Positions 44,697 to 57,736 are shown, counted from the first letter of the stretch. The stretch: 64,000 nt of DNA from Ramazzottius varieornatus (GCA_001949185.1 BDGG01000004.1:2856912-2920911), one strand, 5' to 3'. The notes: generated from the sequence alone by a model not told the origin. Translations and numbers: made by a program.

Positions 44697-47509
44697 ATGC
44701 ACTGTTTCTCTTGCTTCAGCCAGCAGCAGCCCAAATCCCCGGAGAAGGCCATCGACAGTCGGCCACATCGTCCATCAACGGTCGAAGAAGGACATCTCTC
44801 TCCACCGATCGAATATTCCCCTAGAGATCCCCCGAACAAGCCTGATTCCAACTCCACGGACTCGAATGGCAGAGGAAACGGTAATGGACCAAAGAAGTCA
44901 GCTAGGAAGCGGATTGATGTCACGTCTGGGTCATCGTCTAGCTTGCCGTATGATCATCAAAGCCGCCACTTTGAAGAAGTCGATCATGTGGGGTATTCTC
45001 CCGGACAAGTAGTGCCTGGAAGCCAGCGGAAGAAACGTAAGTCTTGACTATGATATTATCAAGTTTATCCTTTGGATGGTGTTGTCTGTCTTCTAGGTTC
45101 GAAGACTGGATCTCGATCTCCGCGTCCACATTCACAGAAGAGCATCCGCAAGGAAAGCAAGACTTCTCCTCGCTACCGGCGTTCGGACGTGGATTTGGAA
45201 AGGGAGCTGGAGTATGAATTCAACAACCTTCGACCGACAAGATCGGAAATGTCTCCGGATAGAGTCTTCCCGCATTCGCGTGAATCACGCCATCATCAGT
45301 CCAACGGCCGCTCGGTAACGCTCAACACGCTGCATCCCGGTGTTCGCAGCCAGCGGAAGCAAGACTGGTATCATAGCTTCGTACCTCCTCCCCGCAAGGA
45401 ATCGTTCGCTCTCAAAAGTGGGTTGCTCTCGTCTTATTTCTCCACAATTCGGAACTACCCGACCGTAAACTCACCAAATCTATACTCGTTTATCTGTCTA
45501 GATCCGAACTGGTACGGAGGAGCTGGATCCGTTAGAAACTTGGTTCGGCAGTACGAAATGCAGCGCCGACTTTCGGTACGTGGAGCTCCCTAAACACTCC
45601 GACGCATTTATACTTTCTGAATCTGATTTGCTCCTAATTCGTAACCTTTCTTTCTTGTTCTGACAGCGTGAAGAGCGAGAGAGGGAGAACCGTCTGTCGC
45701 CACCGCCAATCAAGATCGACGAACAGTAAGTACTCGTACCGTTCCGTTTCTGAATCCCGAAAACTGGGAAAGAGACGAGGTGATCCTGATTCGTGATGAG
45801 GATTTTTTGCATGATGATTTTGCAGGCATACGGGTGACGGTGAAGATAAAGGACAAGCAACCGCACCTCCTCTGACGTCCAACACCGATTCGAACTCGTC
45901 GGGTAAGCGTCACCAGCAGAAGAAGAAGGTTCCGTTCACATTCGACGCCATCGACGGAACTTACCCGGTCCTACCACCGCCTCCACTCTTCTTTGCCGCG
46001 CCTTCCGCTCCTCCGCTGACAGCGGACGTCGATCCGCCACCACCACCCTCGCCAGTCTCTTCTCTACGGACCAAGGCCGACCATCAACCCTTTCCAGATC
46101 CGCCTCCCGAAGTTTTGCACTCAGTGCTGAAGCTGTCCACCACAGAGTCGTCTGACAAGAACGACGATAGTTCGCCCATGCCTTACTCGGACTCTCTGTC
46201 TTCGCCGCTCACTCAACAAGAATTCGCGACCACGAACCATTTCAAGGAAGTCCGTGAAACTTACTACTCTGCAAAAGGCGAGGTATGCAGATTTGCTAAA
46301 AACATGGGAAAGTAGAGAGGGTTGAGTCGTTATTCGGTTCATTTTATTGGGTTGCTTGTAGGGATTGACATATGCAAGTAACGTACAGGATCGTTCCGAG
46401 AACAGCGAGCGAAGTCGTATGGGCGACTTCCGGTCGGTTGAGCAAGCTGTGGGGAATATGGCCACTCGCTTGAAGCACCCGAAGCTAGCCAGATCGGCAA
46501 CCCGTGACAGAAACCCACTGAACACCATCACGTCCCGCCATATGAATGCTCGACCTGAAGAACAGGACAAAACAAGACGATATGGTGAGTTTTGTATGCG
46601 CGGAATTTTTTGAAGTGTATACTCGTAGTAAAAGTGTGGTTGAACTGTGTGAATGGTAATGTGTGAGATACGAATATTTTCAGAAATGCGCAAAGATTTT
46701 CGGGAGAAAGAGGAAGAGCGGCAGAACATTGTTCCAGCAGATCCAATGGTAGATCCCCTTGAGTTTGACGCTGAACTGGACAAGATTCTGCGAAGAGGAG
46801 CTGGCGACGACAAGGAAGTGACGTTCGCCCGCTTTCAAGAGCCAGTGCCCGTTTACTCTAAACCTTGGTCAAAGGCTGTGATTGCAGTCGAGAAAGAAGT
46901 AGTGCGAAAGAGTAACTCTGAAAGTAACAGTACCAGTATGACTCGGGTGAAAGCTGGAAAAAATGCTAAGGTGGATGAGCGCTCGTCCCATCGCAATTCG
47001 GACGGTAAGATACTGTCATTGGATGATGAATCGATGGAGCGTAGTCCCATCGGGAGCTACATCAAGAAACCAAGTCGATCGAGTACTCATATCGTCCGGC
47101 GACTTCGCGGTGACGTCTTCGAAGATAAACGGGGCGAGGTAAGACCGAACAACTTAGTCAAGAAAGGAATAATTGAAACGCAGAAGTTTTCTTCCAGGTG
47201 ATCTTCACCGTTGACGCCAGAACGGGTTACGAGTTCTCTTCGACGATCGCTTTGCGTACTTCGGATCTCAGTAGGTATTCCATCACGCAGACGCAACGAG
47301 AACTGAGAACTGGGCGAGCTACCACAAGGAACTGGGTAGTCATTGGGTCGGGAGTGACGCAGAAGGTTGTCGTGGACCAGACAGCGCTGAGTCGAGGAGG
47401 AATGAGTACGGAACGCAGAAGAATCATCGTGGACCGGACAAGATCGTTGAACGACACGATGCCGAGCCTTACCTATGACATTCCGTCGGACGCTTCTGAC
47501 GGACTTTGA
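44697..47509 (+). CDS. Unrecognised disordered protein, 774 aa, 7 exons
   Basis: Exons: 44697-45036, 45097-45575, 45667-45725, 45826-46282, 46362-46584, 46684-47138, 47198-47509 (2325 nt). It starts MHCFSCFSQQQPKSPEKA; two Cys near the N-terminus with aromatic neighbours could be palmitoylated, tethering it to membranes (inference). The remainder is Ser/Arg/Pro/Lys-rich and mostly disordered, with a proline run (YPVLPPPPLFFAAPSAPPL), a charged helical patch (EMRKDFREKEEERQN) and acidic segment (DPLEFDAELDKILRRG). No known domain. Exon 2 contains an optional 3n intron at about 45418-45501 (GTGGGT to CTAG) that would shorten the protein without a frame change, so two isoforms are possible. It may be a cytoskeletal or membrane-associated scaffold; function unknown. 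Confidence -1.
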
Positions 47510-48219
47510 ATTTATCGTTGTTGAAACTCTAGATCTGTTGGTTTTCGTACTGTTGGTTGAATCAAGCTGCCTCTCGAAATTTGCCTCTGTATTTCAGGTG
47601 GAGATGTGTACGATCTTTAAATTATTTTTGATTTTGAATCATTATTTGGCTCGAAGCTGTACTTATTATTCCTTATTAGAATACTGGTTATTACTTGCCC
47701 CAGTACTCCAGTATGGTGGTTTGAATTTTACAAAATGCCGTCATACCATCATACCGCAGATCTGAAGTGGATACCGTAATGAGAAACTCAGTAAGTTCTA
47801 CTATGTAAGCTGATAAGCGGATTATTGTCCTTCGATACGCAAAGAGTTTAGGACTGAACCAGGAAGTGAACCAGGAAGCACGATAACCGAAAGAGCCCAG
47901 AGCGATAACTGACCAGTGGGCAGAGCTTGTTCACATTGTAAGCATGACAGTCGTTGGACCTCCTACCAGGCGATCAGCTGGTCTCTACGGGAGTCGGCAG
48001 TTGTCAGAAACGTCACGTGGTTCTTCCCATTTGGCGAGCCAAGGCATGGGCAGCCAATCTCAACCGAGCAGTTCCGGACTTCCGGTGGCCATGCGGCCCT
48101 CTCTGCTATTCCAGATATCTTCATCTGTCTTTTGCAGTTGCTTCAGGCATGCTTGATGCGGATTCGAGAAGAAGAGATGCCGGTGAAACAAGTCACGGAA
48201 AGCGTCTAGCAGATCCAGG
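47510..48219. other. Intergenic, possible upstream exon
   Basis: A Ser/Gly-rich open segment at 47944-48080 (starting MTVVGPPTRRSAGLYGSRQL) resembles the composition of the next gene and might be an upstream coding exon. No donor and acceptor pair joins it in frame to the ATG at 48220, so it is not included. Confidence -1.
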
Positions 48220-50860
48220 ATGAGTCAACAGTCACGAGCATCCACCGTGGACTTCGGTTCGGACAACACGGACCTTGCTGAGGATCCTGACCAAGCTGAC
48301 CCAGCCGTTGAGGGTGATCCTTCACAACTCACTCCGCCCTTGTTTGATGTGTTCGACGAAGGTGCATGGACGTCCGCAATCGAGGTACGGGATGCATCGG
48401 TGAGCCAGTATTCCGCAGTCCAGCAATCTTCGAGTGAAGCCGAAGAAGCTGCCAGTCTTCTCAGTCCAGAAAAGCTCACTCCTAGTCAAGCTTCCCAACC
48501 GAAACCCGTCATTCGACGTCCATGGGAAGATTCTCCGTATGGTAAGCTCCACCGATTACGCCTGAGTTTTTACGTCTGAGTGCGCCATGGTAGTAGGCAT
48601 TTTGAGCTTCCAGATATTCCAGGAGCTGATCAGCCTCATCGAGTATCGTTCATCACACCACTGGAGAATCCTGTTGCGGGCAATGGATTTCACCCTGGCG
48701 GCGCTGCCTCAGAACCATGGCCATTTTCCACCGCAACATTCGAATACACTTCCACCATGATCTACCCGAACACTCCACCGGAAGTTGGAAGTGTTGGGTC
48801 TTCAATCCATCCAGGATATCATCCTTCAGAATTTCTAGGGCGTTCTGGCCTCGCACTGTCTCTGTATGGCGGACCCGAAGCAAATCTGCTTGGGGTAAGT
48901 TACCGGACATCACCCACTGATTAGGTATATCAAACTTTCCCCATACTTTTTTTTATTTTTATCTTAGGCGTCTCGGACAACCGTGCGTAGCACAAAGAGG
49001 ACGGAAACTGGATTACCGCAAGGAAGCTCTCAGGTAATCAGTAGTGAAAGAGAATGCTGGAAAATATGCCTTTACAAAAGCTTCGAAACAAGCATGTCTC
49101 GTACATTCTAGATCGCTTCGGCGGCTTTCCACGCCGAGCACCCCGGACGGCAAAATCCGGAGCTGTACCAAGAAGGGTATGAGGAGGAAATTCCGGCTCA
49201 GAATGCTGCCTACCAAGAGTTGTGTCATCATGGGCAGTCCGTGTGGCAGGGACTGCACGGGCCAGACGTTGATCAAGTTAGGTCCTCGTTGTCCCAAGAG
49301 TACGATGAGCCGCTGGAGCTTCGAACCTCGGAGGCTTTTCGTAGCCCTGATACTTCGCAGAGTAAGTCTTCTCTCTAAACACAATTTTCCTTGTCAGACA
49401 GAAAGTTTGTTTCATAAGCCCAAAGACCTAGAAACAAGTCGCAGGACTAGAAGCGGACACAAAAACGAACTTTGGGGAAAAGTCCTTTGAGTCTTCTGGA
49501 AAATAAGATTTCATTATAGAGTGTTTGCAGATTACCCAGTGAGCTTCGACTCATTAACATCGTCAGCAGCCAGTGCTCTTCCCCCATTTCACTTTTCGGA
49601 AAAGACGGAACTCGGGCTTTTGTACAGTTCGCCCAACTCGCACAGTCAGTACACCGTTTCTCCGGCCACTCTCATGGAGACGCCTCCTCAGCTTCCACTA
49701 GAGAGCCGTACGAGACAGAGAACGCGTCGAGAAAGAGCTAGAACGAGCCAAGACGTGGAATCGTACTCGGCGAGACAGGAAACCCAACAGGTCAGACAGG
49801 CGTCCAGCGAAGCAGTCTTCAAGCTCCCGAGAGCTGAAAGGGTCACACGCATTAAGAACCCGAAATCGTTCGTGTTTTCCCACCTTCAAATTGGGAACCT
49901 GCACATCGATGCATCAAACGAGTACGACCCTGACGTCAAGAGACTGTATCGACTGAAGATTGTCTTTTCCGCCAGGTAGAAGGAGAGACTAGGAAAAACT
50001 GCCAAGATTGGTGTCAATGAATTCGCAAAGTGTTTTGGCTTTTAGGAAGCTGATGTACGAATTTGAATCCAAGCATCTCTCAAGTGTAGCTGTCAGCCTG
50101 AAAACAGCCGAGCCACGCGCGCGAATTGATGTTCCGTTCCAGTACATACAAAGGTACAGAGTATACAGTAGGATACGCTATTGAAAACAAGGAAGTCGGT
50201 AAACAATCTCAGCCAAATTTTTCTTCAAATGGCGCACGGTTTCACCCGATATCTCTAGAACAGTGTGCCGCTTGAGAGGACGATCTTGTCGAGATTGTTC
50301 GCCTAGCTTCAGCTATCTCAGTAGTTAGCGCTAATCCTTTTGTATGTGTTGCAGTCTCAAGCAGGAAGGTGACATCGTAACCATCCATACGTTTGACACG
50401 CTACAACTGAACACTTATCTAGGACATCGCGAAGAAAATTCAATTACTCACTTGACCAAGTACATGAAGGAACCAGTTGAAACTAGTTCCCGACTTTCCA
50501 GCTACCACAAGGTATTTCTGAAGTTTTGTGTCACCACCGCTTCCAAAACTAGTGTCCCCAAAATGCCAAGAGGTTTCCTTGCAGCTGACGTTCGAGCCGG
50601 GAGAGGGAGTCAAGTTTAAGTCATTCTACGATGAAGCCCTAAAAGGCCCCAAGAGCTCCGGATCATCTAAGAGTACCACTCCTACTAGTCGCTCCTCGCG
50701 TTCCAGAGCATGCGCGGTCTCGGTGTCAGCTGAAAGAAGCACGTCGTCCAAGAGAACCAACAGGAAGAGACCTGCTTCAGAAGAAGACAAAGCAGAGGAG
50801 GACCCGGAACAGGAAGAAGGAAAGCCAGCGATCAAACGACAAAGATCGACCCGGAAGTAG
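48220..50860 (+). CDS. Unrecognised nuclear-like protein, 634 aa, 8 exons
   Basis: Exons: 48220-48541, 48623-48894, 48968-49033, 49112-49361, 49522-49975, 50046-50153, 50355-50511, 50585-50860 (1905 nt). Residues 1-400 are Ser/Pro/Glu-rich and disordered (DSPYGADQPHRVSFITPLEN). Residues of about 425-555 look like a folded alpha/beta domain: PKSFVFSHLQIGNLHIDASN, RLYRLKIVFSARKLMYEF, LSSVAVSLKTAEPRARIDVP, GDIVTIHTFDTLQLNTYLGH, KLTFEPGEGVKFKSF. The C-terminus is Ser-rich, then strongly basic and acidic (SKRTNRKRPASEEDKAEEDP, ending AIKRQRSTRK), with clear bipartite-type nuclear localisation signals. The folded part does not match a family I can name. A DNA- or chromatin-associated role is a plausible guess from the NLS tail. 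The start is the first ATG of exon 1, but upstream exons are possible. Confidence -1.
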
Positions 50861-51200
50861 CGGTTAGTCGAGTATTTTATTCGTTTCGGTGAATTTCCGG
50901 AGAAACGCATTAGGTTTATTTTTTGTTCAGTTATCTTAGTACGTTCAGGACTTACGTTTTTTGTTTTCGTTTGTTGAGGACTACCTCAGGACCTGACTCA
51001 ACTGTGATGTTTCTTTGCTCGTCCTCGGCGGACCGTAGTTTTTTGTTTTGCCCGATACGCCGTAGAAACTTGATTTCTTTGTACAGTCGACATGACGCAG
51101 AATCTTTCATTGTGCCTTTTCCACGGGAACATAACCTTGTTAGAAATAAATTGGGCAAAAGCCTTCCAACGACCAAAAAACTAAACCTTACAGTACATGC
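50861..51200. other. Short convergent intergenic region
   Basis: 340 bp shared 3' region between the 634-aa gene (+) and the ORP gene (-). Nothing else was seen. Confidence -1.
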
Positions 51201-54200
51201 TTATTGAAAGACGCAAATGTAAATACTAAGCAAAGTAGCTAACAAGATTGTAAACCACAACCAAAAACCATTACGTTTACTCGAAAAAGGATCATCTTTG
51301 GGAAGAGCTTTGATAAAAGTGGAAATGGTCAAAAGGGTTTTCTGCATTGCTCGTAACTCTGTCAACATCAGCGCTTGCTGAGTCTGCATTGTCTGGACAG
51401 TCGTCCATATGAGATCGTTCGTAGCTGCAACTGGAAGACTGGATAGATTAGGACTTTCCTCTGTAATGAAATCACGTTACATTCTATTACCGCAAACCAG
51501 CAAGACAAAAAACAAACCTATAATCCGCTGCCGTGATATTTCATCCGAAGTGTCAGAGTCAACCACTTCGTTGTACTGCCGGCTCTTCTTCCGCCGTTGT
51601 ACCGTCTTGCCGGTACTTTCGAAACTGGAACCTTTCTCCGAACTTTTAAAACCGGTATCTACCACTGGGCACGGAACCTGGACCAAACTGGGACCTTGGT
51701 GTCGTAACTTCGTTTGAATAACGAAGTCCTTCTCGTATTGATGAAGATCTAGTTGCGGATCCCACGGACGAGTACTACAAAGGCAAATTCTGTACTATAC
51801 GATTCATTCAGGTAACCCTATCAGACACAGAGAGGCATTTACGTCACGTACTCTGCATGCTTGTAGATCCACTCTCCAGCTGCATCTTGGGTGAACAATC
51901 GCGGAGTCCACGTTTCATTCTTCTGTGCACGTTGTCGAGCGGCCTCGCGCTGATTATCTTCCAGTAAGGTCTTCTCTCGCGTCGCATCCACTTGGTTTTC
52001 CTCGGATAAAGCGGCAGTGACACCCGACCATAACCTGACAAAAACCCACACATCAGTCAGTCCAACGCAAAACCATCAAACTTCCTCGTTTTCACTTCCG
52101 GTTTCAAAACACTGTAAACTGTAAAATATTTGAACTGCGTCTTCAACAAACAAATTTAACAAATTTAACAAACTCAACAACAAATTTTAACGACATCAGA
52201 AGCTTGTGTACTTTTCGGATTCGAAGTCTTCTTGACTGTCGACAGGGACCGTGTAGCGAGGCAGACGAGCGTTCGGTATGGGTTTCCAACAAAGCTCCGT
52301 ATGCTGTAATTTTCAAAAAGATAGTTACGACAGGGACGCTCATAATAAACACCTTAAAAAAGCACCGTGTGAACAAATTTGTTAAGTCTAGTCCACGCAC
52401 ATGGCCTAACTGCCACCATAGACAAAACGGTCGGCAGCCGGCTGAATGTGGCAACGCACATTAAATGAAGCTGGCCATTGCCGCTATCGGCCGGCTGGTA
52501 ATAGTTTCGTCCAGGCCAACAGTTAAGCCAGGCGGGTCTACTGTACCTTGGTCTTTGCGTCAGTCAAGTAGATTTCTCCATCCCAACTTCCTTGCAGAGT
52601 GGCCATTACTTCATCGCCCAGTTTGATTTTGCCCTCAAGCGGGTTTACCGTTCGTGTGAGCCATACGGAGAAATTGAGCTCGCAGGTGTAACCAGTGGTC
52701 GGGCAGGAAATCGTCACTTTCCCTGTTGGACATTACTATACAGTTGAATTTGAGCACAAGATGGACGGCGAATGGAGGCCACGGTGGAATATAAAACACT
52801 CACCACCCATGTCCATCGATAGTTTGCCAAACAACATTCCTTTGCAAATTACATGTGGCATAGTTATGAAGTATTCTTCGCCTCGATTAAGCAATTTTAG
52901 TCGACCGGTTCCTTCCAGAATGGCCAGGATGGAATTCCCTAAGCGGAAGAAATAACCGTGAAAAACTTTACGTGATATTCAGACAAAACCAATTTGTTGA
53001 CGAACCTTTATACTTTGATCGCGTCAGTATTCCGCCGCTTATTGTAAATCCCTGGTTTCGGTTACTGACGTAGAACGCGGTTACAGGTGGATGATGCGAC
53101 ACCTGGAAAAGAATGCTCGTCATGAGAACAAATTCGACAACAGCTCACGTGGTGTACTATCACGCGATGGAAATGGTAAAAAGTAAGGGATAAAGTACGT
53201 ACCTGTTCAGCAACATAAAAGGTTCGCGAAGGAGTCTCGCCCGGATGTTCCCATACACACCGGAAGACCTCCCCCAATATAGGATTGTAAGGTTTCTTCA
53301 CTCCCTACGATGAAAAGCAATAAGCCGACTTAAATTTAATCACGCCTTTGTTCTTCCCCACTACCTTGGGCTTTTTGTAGAAGCCGGATAAGTACCAGAC
53401 AACGAGACCCTTCATCCGATCGAAAGGCTGTTCACACTGCGAGGCCCTGGAAATCAAGTCATAATCTCGCGATATTGGAAAGCTTGCTCGCTCTTTAGAA
53501 CATTCAGGGGAGATGCTAGACTTACCGAGCGATGAGGTCCGCGTGATAGTAGTAATCGGACAGCTTATCCAGTAATGACCGGGGATCCAGGATGAAGGTC
53601 GGAAGGGTGACCTTGGACAGGTCCATACCGGGTCGTACTTGTGACAGCAGGTGCCAGAACAGAGACTTCTCTTCTTCGGGAATCCTTTCTTCCAGGCCTT
53701 TATTATGCTATAAAAGAGAAGCCGGTATGTAACTCATCAAAAACAGAAAGCCATGCAGTGCTTACCTGCCCAAGCTCTTCTTCCTTGTGAACCGTATACA
53801 AGGTTTCCTTGATCTCTTCCTCAGTCACCGGAACCACGAGACGTTCTCCGTCCTCCTTCTCGCTACAAAATTCATTCTCGTCCTCCTCTATAACACATTA
53901 AGATAATCACCGCTAGTCTGGTCTGTAATAATGTGATACTAAGTTCTACTGGTAGCATTCTGTTTCGAGTGCAATATAGTATGACGATTAGGATTTGCGT
54001 ACCAGGAGAATCCGACTCGTTCCAGTGAGAGTCTTCGACAAACACAGAGTTCCTGGGAGACTCCGTAGGGAGCGTATCATCATTCCGTCTTCCAACAGGC
54101 TCCGACTGCATACGCTTCAGCAGCGGTTTACCATTATCGTCGGAGGAAGTGCTTTTGCGGATGAGTGCTCTGGAGTTGGCAGGCTGGGTGAAAAAGTCTG

Positions 54201-55355
54201 GCGAGTGCTTCACTACCAGCTCTATGCACGACAGCCACTCTCGACCTACAAATACCCTTCATGATCGAGTGAATCGTACTAAATCATATGACACAAGAAC
54301 CACCAGAGAACAACTTAGGGTTGTAGACCTACCACGAGCGTCATTAGCTGCACGCAAGATAACATGGTTCTCCGGTAGCGGTACAATGGTCTCGTACAGT
54401 CCCTTGAGGATTTCGCCATGAGGACCTTTGTTAGCCCAAATACTCTGTTCTGCAAAAACACGGGGAAAACCCAACTTAGGCATTGCTTTTCTGCAGAAAA
54501 GCCCCACATTAATGAAACTCTAACATATTTAGTCAATAAATAACGAAATTGCATTCTGCAAATTATCTTATGAATCAAATATCTGCATTGTAATGAATGT
54601 ACGGTGTTAGTACCTAGGGGATGGTAGATCTTGAAGCAAAAGCCTTCCTTCTTGCTGGGTCGCATAATTACTCGGCAAACATTGAGGAGAATGGTTCCGA
54701 TCCACACATTGGCCTATTGATTTACAAATGAAACCTCGGTATCGAAAGGGACACGAATAAAAAATCGATTCTTCTTGAAGAGCACGTTTAAACAATGCAG
54801 GCTATAAATACGTACTTCGCCAGGACGAGCCTCGTTACGATACAGGATCATGCCACCAGGTTTTAAGTCGCACCAAACCTTGGTCCACGTCTTGATGGTA
54901 GTGCGTGCTTTCAGCCAGCCCGACTCAATGAGGAAAGTGGATTCAGCCAAGCACTGCACAATCTCGTCCGTCAGGCGTTTCTTCTCCACCTTGTACTTCC
55001 GCTTTTGTTCCTTGTAGGTTGGCTTCCGAGTCAGGGGTGAGACATGGTCTGCAACACTGCTCTCTCCTTCCTTGTCCTGACGAAGCGCTCCAGGCTCGAC
55101 AGCCATATCGGAAGTCGAGGTCGTCCCATATAACGTATATGGGGGCCGATCTGAAAGGAAACCAAAATTATCCCAACATCATGAAAGTTTCAACAGATCA
55201 TTATAATGTCATTTCTATCTTCATACTTCTTCGATGCGCAACTTACATTCAATCTCGGGCGAACTGGCGAACTGCTGGACGTTGTCCGAGCGCGGCGAAG
55301 AGGAGCTGTGACCATTCTGCAGGGGACTCCAACCACGGAATTTCGCAGTCGCCAT
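51201..55355 (-). CDS. OSBPL8: Oxysterol-binding-protein-related protein, ORP5/ORP8 type
   Basis: Exons in transcript order: 55247-55355, 54816-55150, 54614-54713, 54333-54449, 54003-54245, 53766-53887, 53526-53707, 53365-53446, 53203-53304, 53006-53102, 52804-52938, 52547-52722, 52212-52303, 51852-52034, 51518-51774, 51201-51460 (2592 nt, 863 aa). Order of domains: basic N-terminal stretch ([15 protein letters not shown]), PH domain ([20 protein letters not shown] to [12 protein letters not shown]), acidic linker, then the ORD lipid-transfer domain with [38 protein letters not shown] (fingerprint EQVSHHPP completed across 53203/53102), [20 protein letters not shown], and [12 protein letters not shown]-terminal membrane anchor ends the protein ([20 protein letters not shown]). 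ORP5/8 sit in the ER, bind plasma-membrane phosphoinositides through the PH domain, and exchange phosphatidylserine for PI4P. The intact HHPP and Lys-rich motifs suggest function. ORP5 and ORP8 are vertebrate duplicates, so one co-orthologue is expected. Confidence -1.
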
Positions 55356-56723
55356 CGGTCGTAGGAAAACACAACTACACGTTGGGAAGTTTAAACTCCA
55401 GGCATTCTTGCAACCCGTTGAAGCAGCTATTAAAGTGGGGATCGTTTCGATGGAAAAACCCTGGCTTGGAGGCCTACACTTGGCTTTGCGCAGCAGCTAA
55501 TGAAATTCAACGCGGAGCTTAGTTGTCACAGCTCACGGGACTTTAAACTAAAAGCAAAGTGCTGTAATAAAACGATACAAAGTGTATATCCTGCTGATCC
55601 TGACAACAGAGAACACAGGAGCTGAATCGAACATACGCATGTACTGCACATATCAACTTACAGTGTTGTAAGCAGCGAACACCGACCGGGGACAGTATCC
55701 TGGAATCGATCCTGTGTGCAACGTCCTGCTGTCAGTCAGAGTTTAACGCTGAAAGCCATTCCGCTGCTGACGACAGAAGAGATTTCAATCATCCAAATCT
55801 CCCATCGGCTCGCTAGCTTCCCCCGCTTGAGACCTGGATCCTGGAGGAAGCCGTTAAGCTTTCTTGCATCCAGGGTCGATTCATAATGCGGGTTATCCAA
55901 AGACACGGCCGACCTGCGAACAGTTCTGTGTAATTTGAAAGACAAAGAACTTACAGTTTACGCCCGAAACACGGATCTCCAGAGAAAACAACGATTATGA
56001 TCGAGTTTCGATTCCGGATTCTCCAGAAACTGACCTCTCCGTCGCCGGAAGTCATAAATCATAATTGATAAAAACCACTTTCTCTATAGCGCCAGCGGTG
56101 GACGGGTGATTTATTCAGTGAATTATTCAAACCACGGAACGGCTTTGCAACCTCAAGCGCAGCCCAACTTTGGAACGGCAATCAGTCGATCAATATTGTT
56201 CATATGAAAAATACCGTTCCGAATATAGTTCGAACATTAGGTCTCCTGTTCAGTAGAGGCAAAATTCGCGCACTGATGACAAACACAGCCTGTCGTACCG
56301 GTTCTTGACAGGCCGTAGGTGGCATTCTTTTGATTTTCGATATTAGGCTGAATAAATCACCCGTCCACCGCTGTATAGCGCACATGAGAATGAACGGCTA
56401 TGTTTGTGTGTCACGATGTCACAAGATTATTCCGTCACAAAAATATGTCGACCAGCGTATATGTTGATTGTTGATTGCTTCAGAGTTCAACTAATTACTA
56501 ATCGACTTGAACTTGGCAATCTTCATGTTGTGGTTTTCTCATTCCCATTTTTCTCCTCCAGGATCACTTGATCTCCGAAATTTCATCCCCTTAGCCAAGT
56601 CCAGTTCTGCGTGTGACACTGGAGGGGAATATCGCTGGGTAGTGTCTTACCGTAACTTGGTGGCTTGAAACTCACCGCGAAGGGACGTCGGTAACACCAA
56701 AGAGCCATTGGAGCATCGCTACT
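55356..56723. other. Divergent intergenic region between ORP and TMEM9 genes
   Basis: Upstream regions of ORP5/8 (-) and TMEM9 (+), with the hAT-type MITE at 56093-56373. A minus-strand frame at 55736-55945 lacks support; it may be part of an untranslated ORP 5' exon. Confidence -1.
56093..56373. mobile_element. hAT-type MITE, 281 bp, with perfect 8-bp TSD
   Basis: The left end CAGCGGTGGACGGGTGATTT and the right end read backwards are identical for at least 25 bases through ATTCAG. The flanks are the direct 8-bp repeat TATAGCGC (56085-56092 and 56374-56381). Terminal CAGCGGTGG, 8-bp duplication and lack of an ORF are typical of non-autonomous hAT elements. The unbroken ends and TSD point to a fairly recent insertion. 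Confidence -1.
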
Positions 56724-57675
56724 ATGTGGGCATTTGCTCCTGCTGTTTTTCTCTTGGCGATCGCTGCGAACGCGGAAAAGGTTCGTGATGTTTTCTTCAT
56801 GCTGAAACTTCGTTTCACTCAGTTACATTTTCCTGGTCTTGGCAGTTCGTTGACTCAAGTACAACCGAAATGTGATGCTTATTATCCTGATTATTAGCTG
56901 TATACTTGCGCCGTGATGGAGTTAAAAAGTGCCCACTCTCTCAGTACTGTAAACCTGGATATCTTGTTGCAGGCAGGGGACGAAGAGCTTTCGGACAAGA
57001 GATGCAAATGCGTTTGTCCACGAGTCAATGGAACCTCGCGAGCTGTCTACACGAATAAAGACGTTACTCCTGATCTCTGTAACTGCGACCATGTCGTACT
57101 TCCGGCACTGCTATTAGAAGGCTATCACGGTTACGATGCTAGTGAGTTCTGCGCACGATGCCAGTGTAAGCACGAAAGTCGTAATTCGGCAACTATCAAG
57201 GTACGTTCTTGCAGCTGAAACGGAACCCAATCTATGGATTGCGTTTGTCAAGCTCACCATGAATGCATCTTCTCTGTAGGCAGTCGTGATTGCCTTCCTC
57301 GTTGTGACTGGAATTCTCATGGTCTACATGGTGTATTTAGTAGCGGAAGCCAAGTTTTTCAAAAGCGGAAAGAGTTTGAGCGAGGACTCCGACATGGCCT
57401 ACGAACAACAGATTGATGAGGAGGTAATTTGTCCGCTGAGCTATGAGACAATAGTTGGATCGTGGTACACATCGAGCAGTGTTAGAAGATTTCGTAAAAT
57501 GGTTTGTCACTTGCAGTATACTTCGTCTCGGGGAACAGCGGAAGTGGAGCACCGACAGCCGTCCCATGGTGCATCCATTCGTTCTCGTCTCAAACATCAA
57601 ATGACCAAATGGAAGAAAGCTGTCATGCAGCAAAGAGGGAATGTTTATGTCCGCAGGACAGTTCTTAATAATTGA
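56724..57675 (+). CDS. TMEM9: TMEM9-family protein, 195 aa
   Basis: Exons: 56724-56780, 56973-57200, 57280-57423, 57517-57675 (588 nt), all phase-0 GT-AG. Residues 1-19 are a signal peptide (MWAFAPAVFLLAIAANAEK) coded by its own exon. The luminal Cys-rich part has KRCKCVCPRVNG, an N-glycosylation site (NGT), DLCNCDHVVLPALL and CARCQCKHESRNSATIK, the known TMEM9 pattern. One transmembrane helix follows (AVVIAFLVVTGILMVYMVYL), then a cytosolic tail with RLKHQMTKWKKAVMQQR. TMEM9 proteins localise to lysosomes and late endosomes and help assemble V-ATPase. The order and spacing of Cys residues make the family call secure; TMEM9 versus TMEM9B is not resolved. Confidence -1.
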
Positions 57676-57736
57676 GTTTTGTAATATCCCGTTGATATCT
57701 ATTGTTCGCAAAGCATCACTATGCTCATTTTGGTGG

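Noticed and set aside
47944-48156. Extra upstream exon of the 634-aa gene
   Set aside because: Composition fits, but no donor and acceptor pair joins it in frame to 48220.
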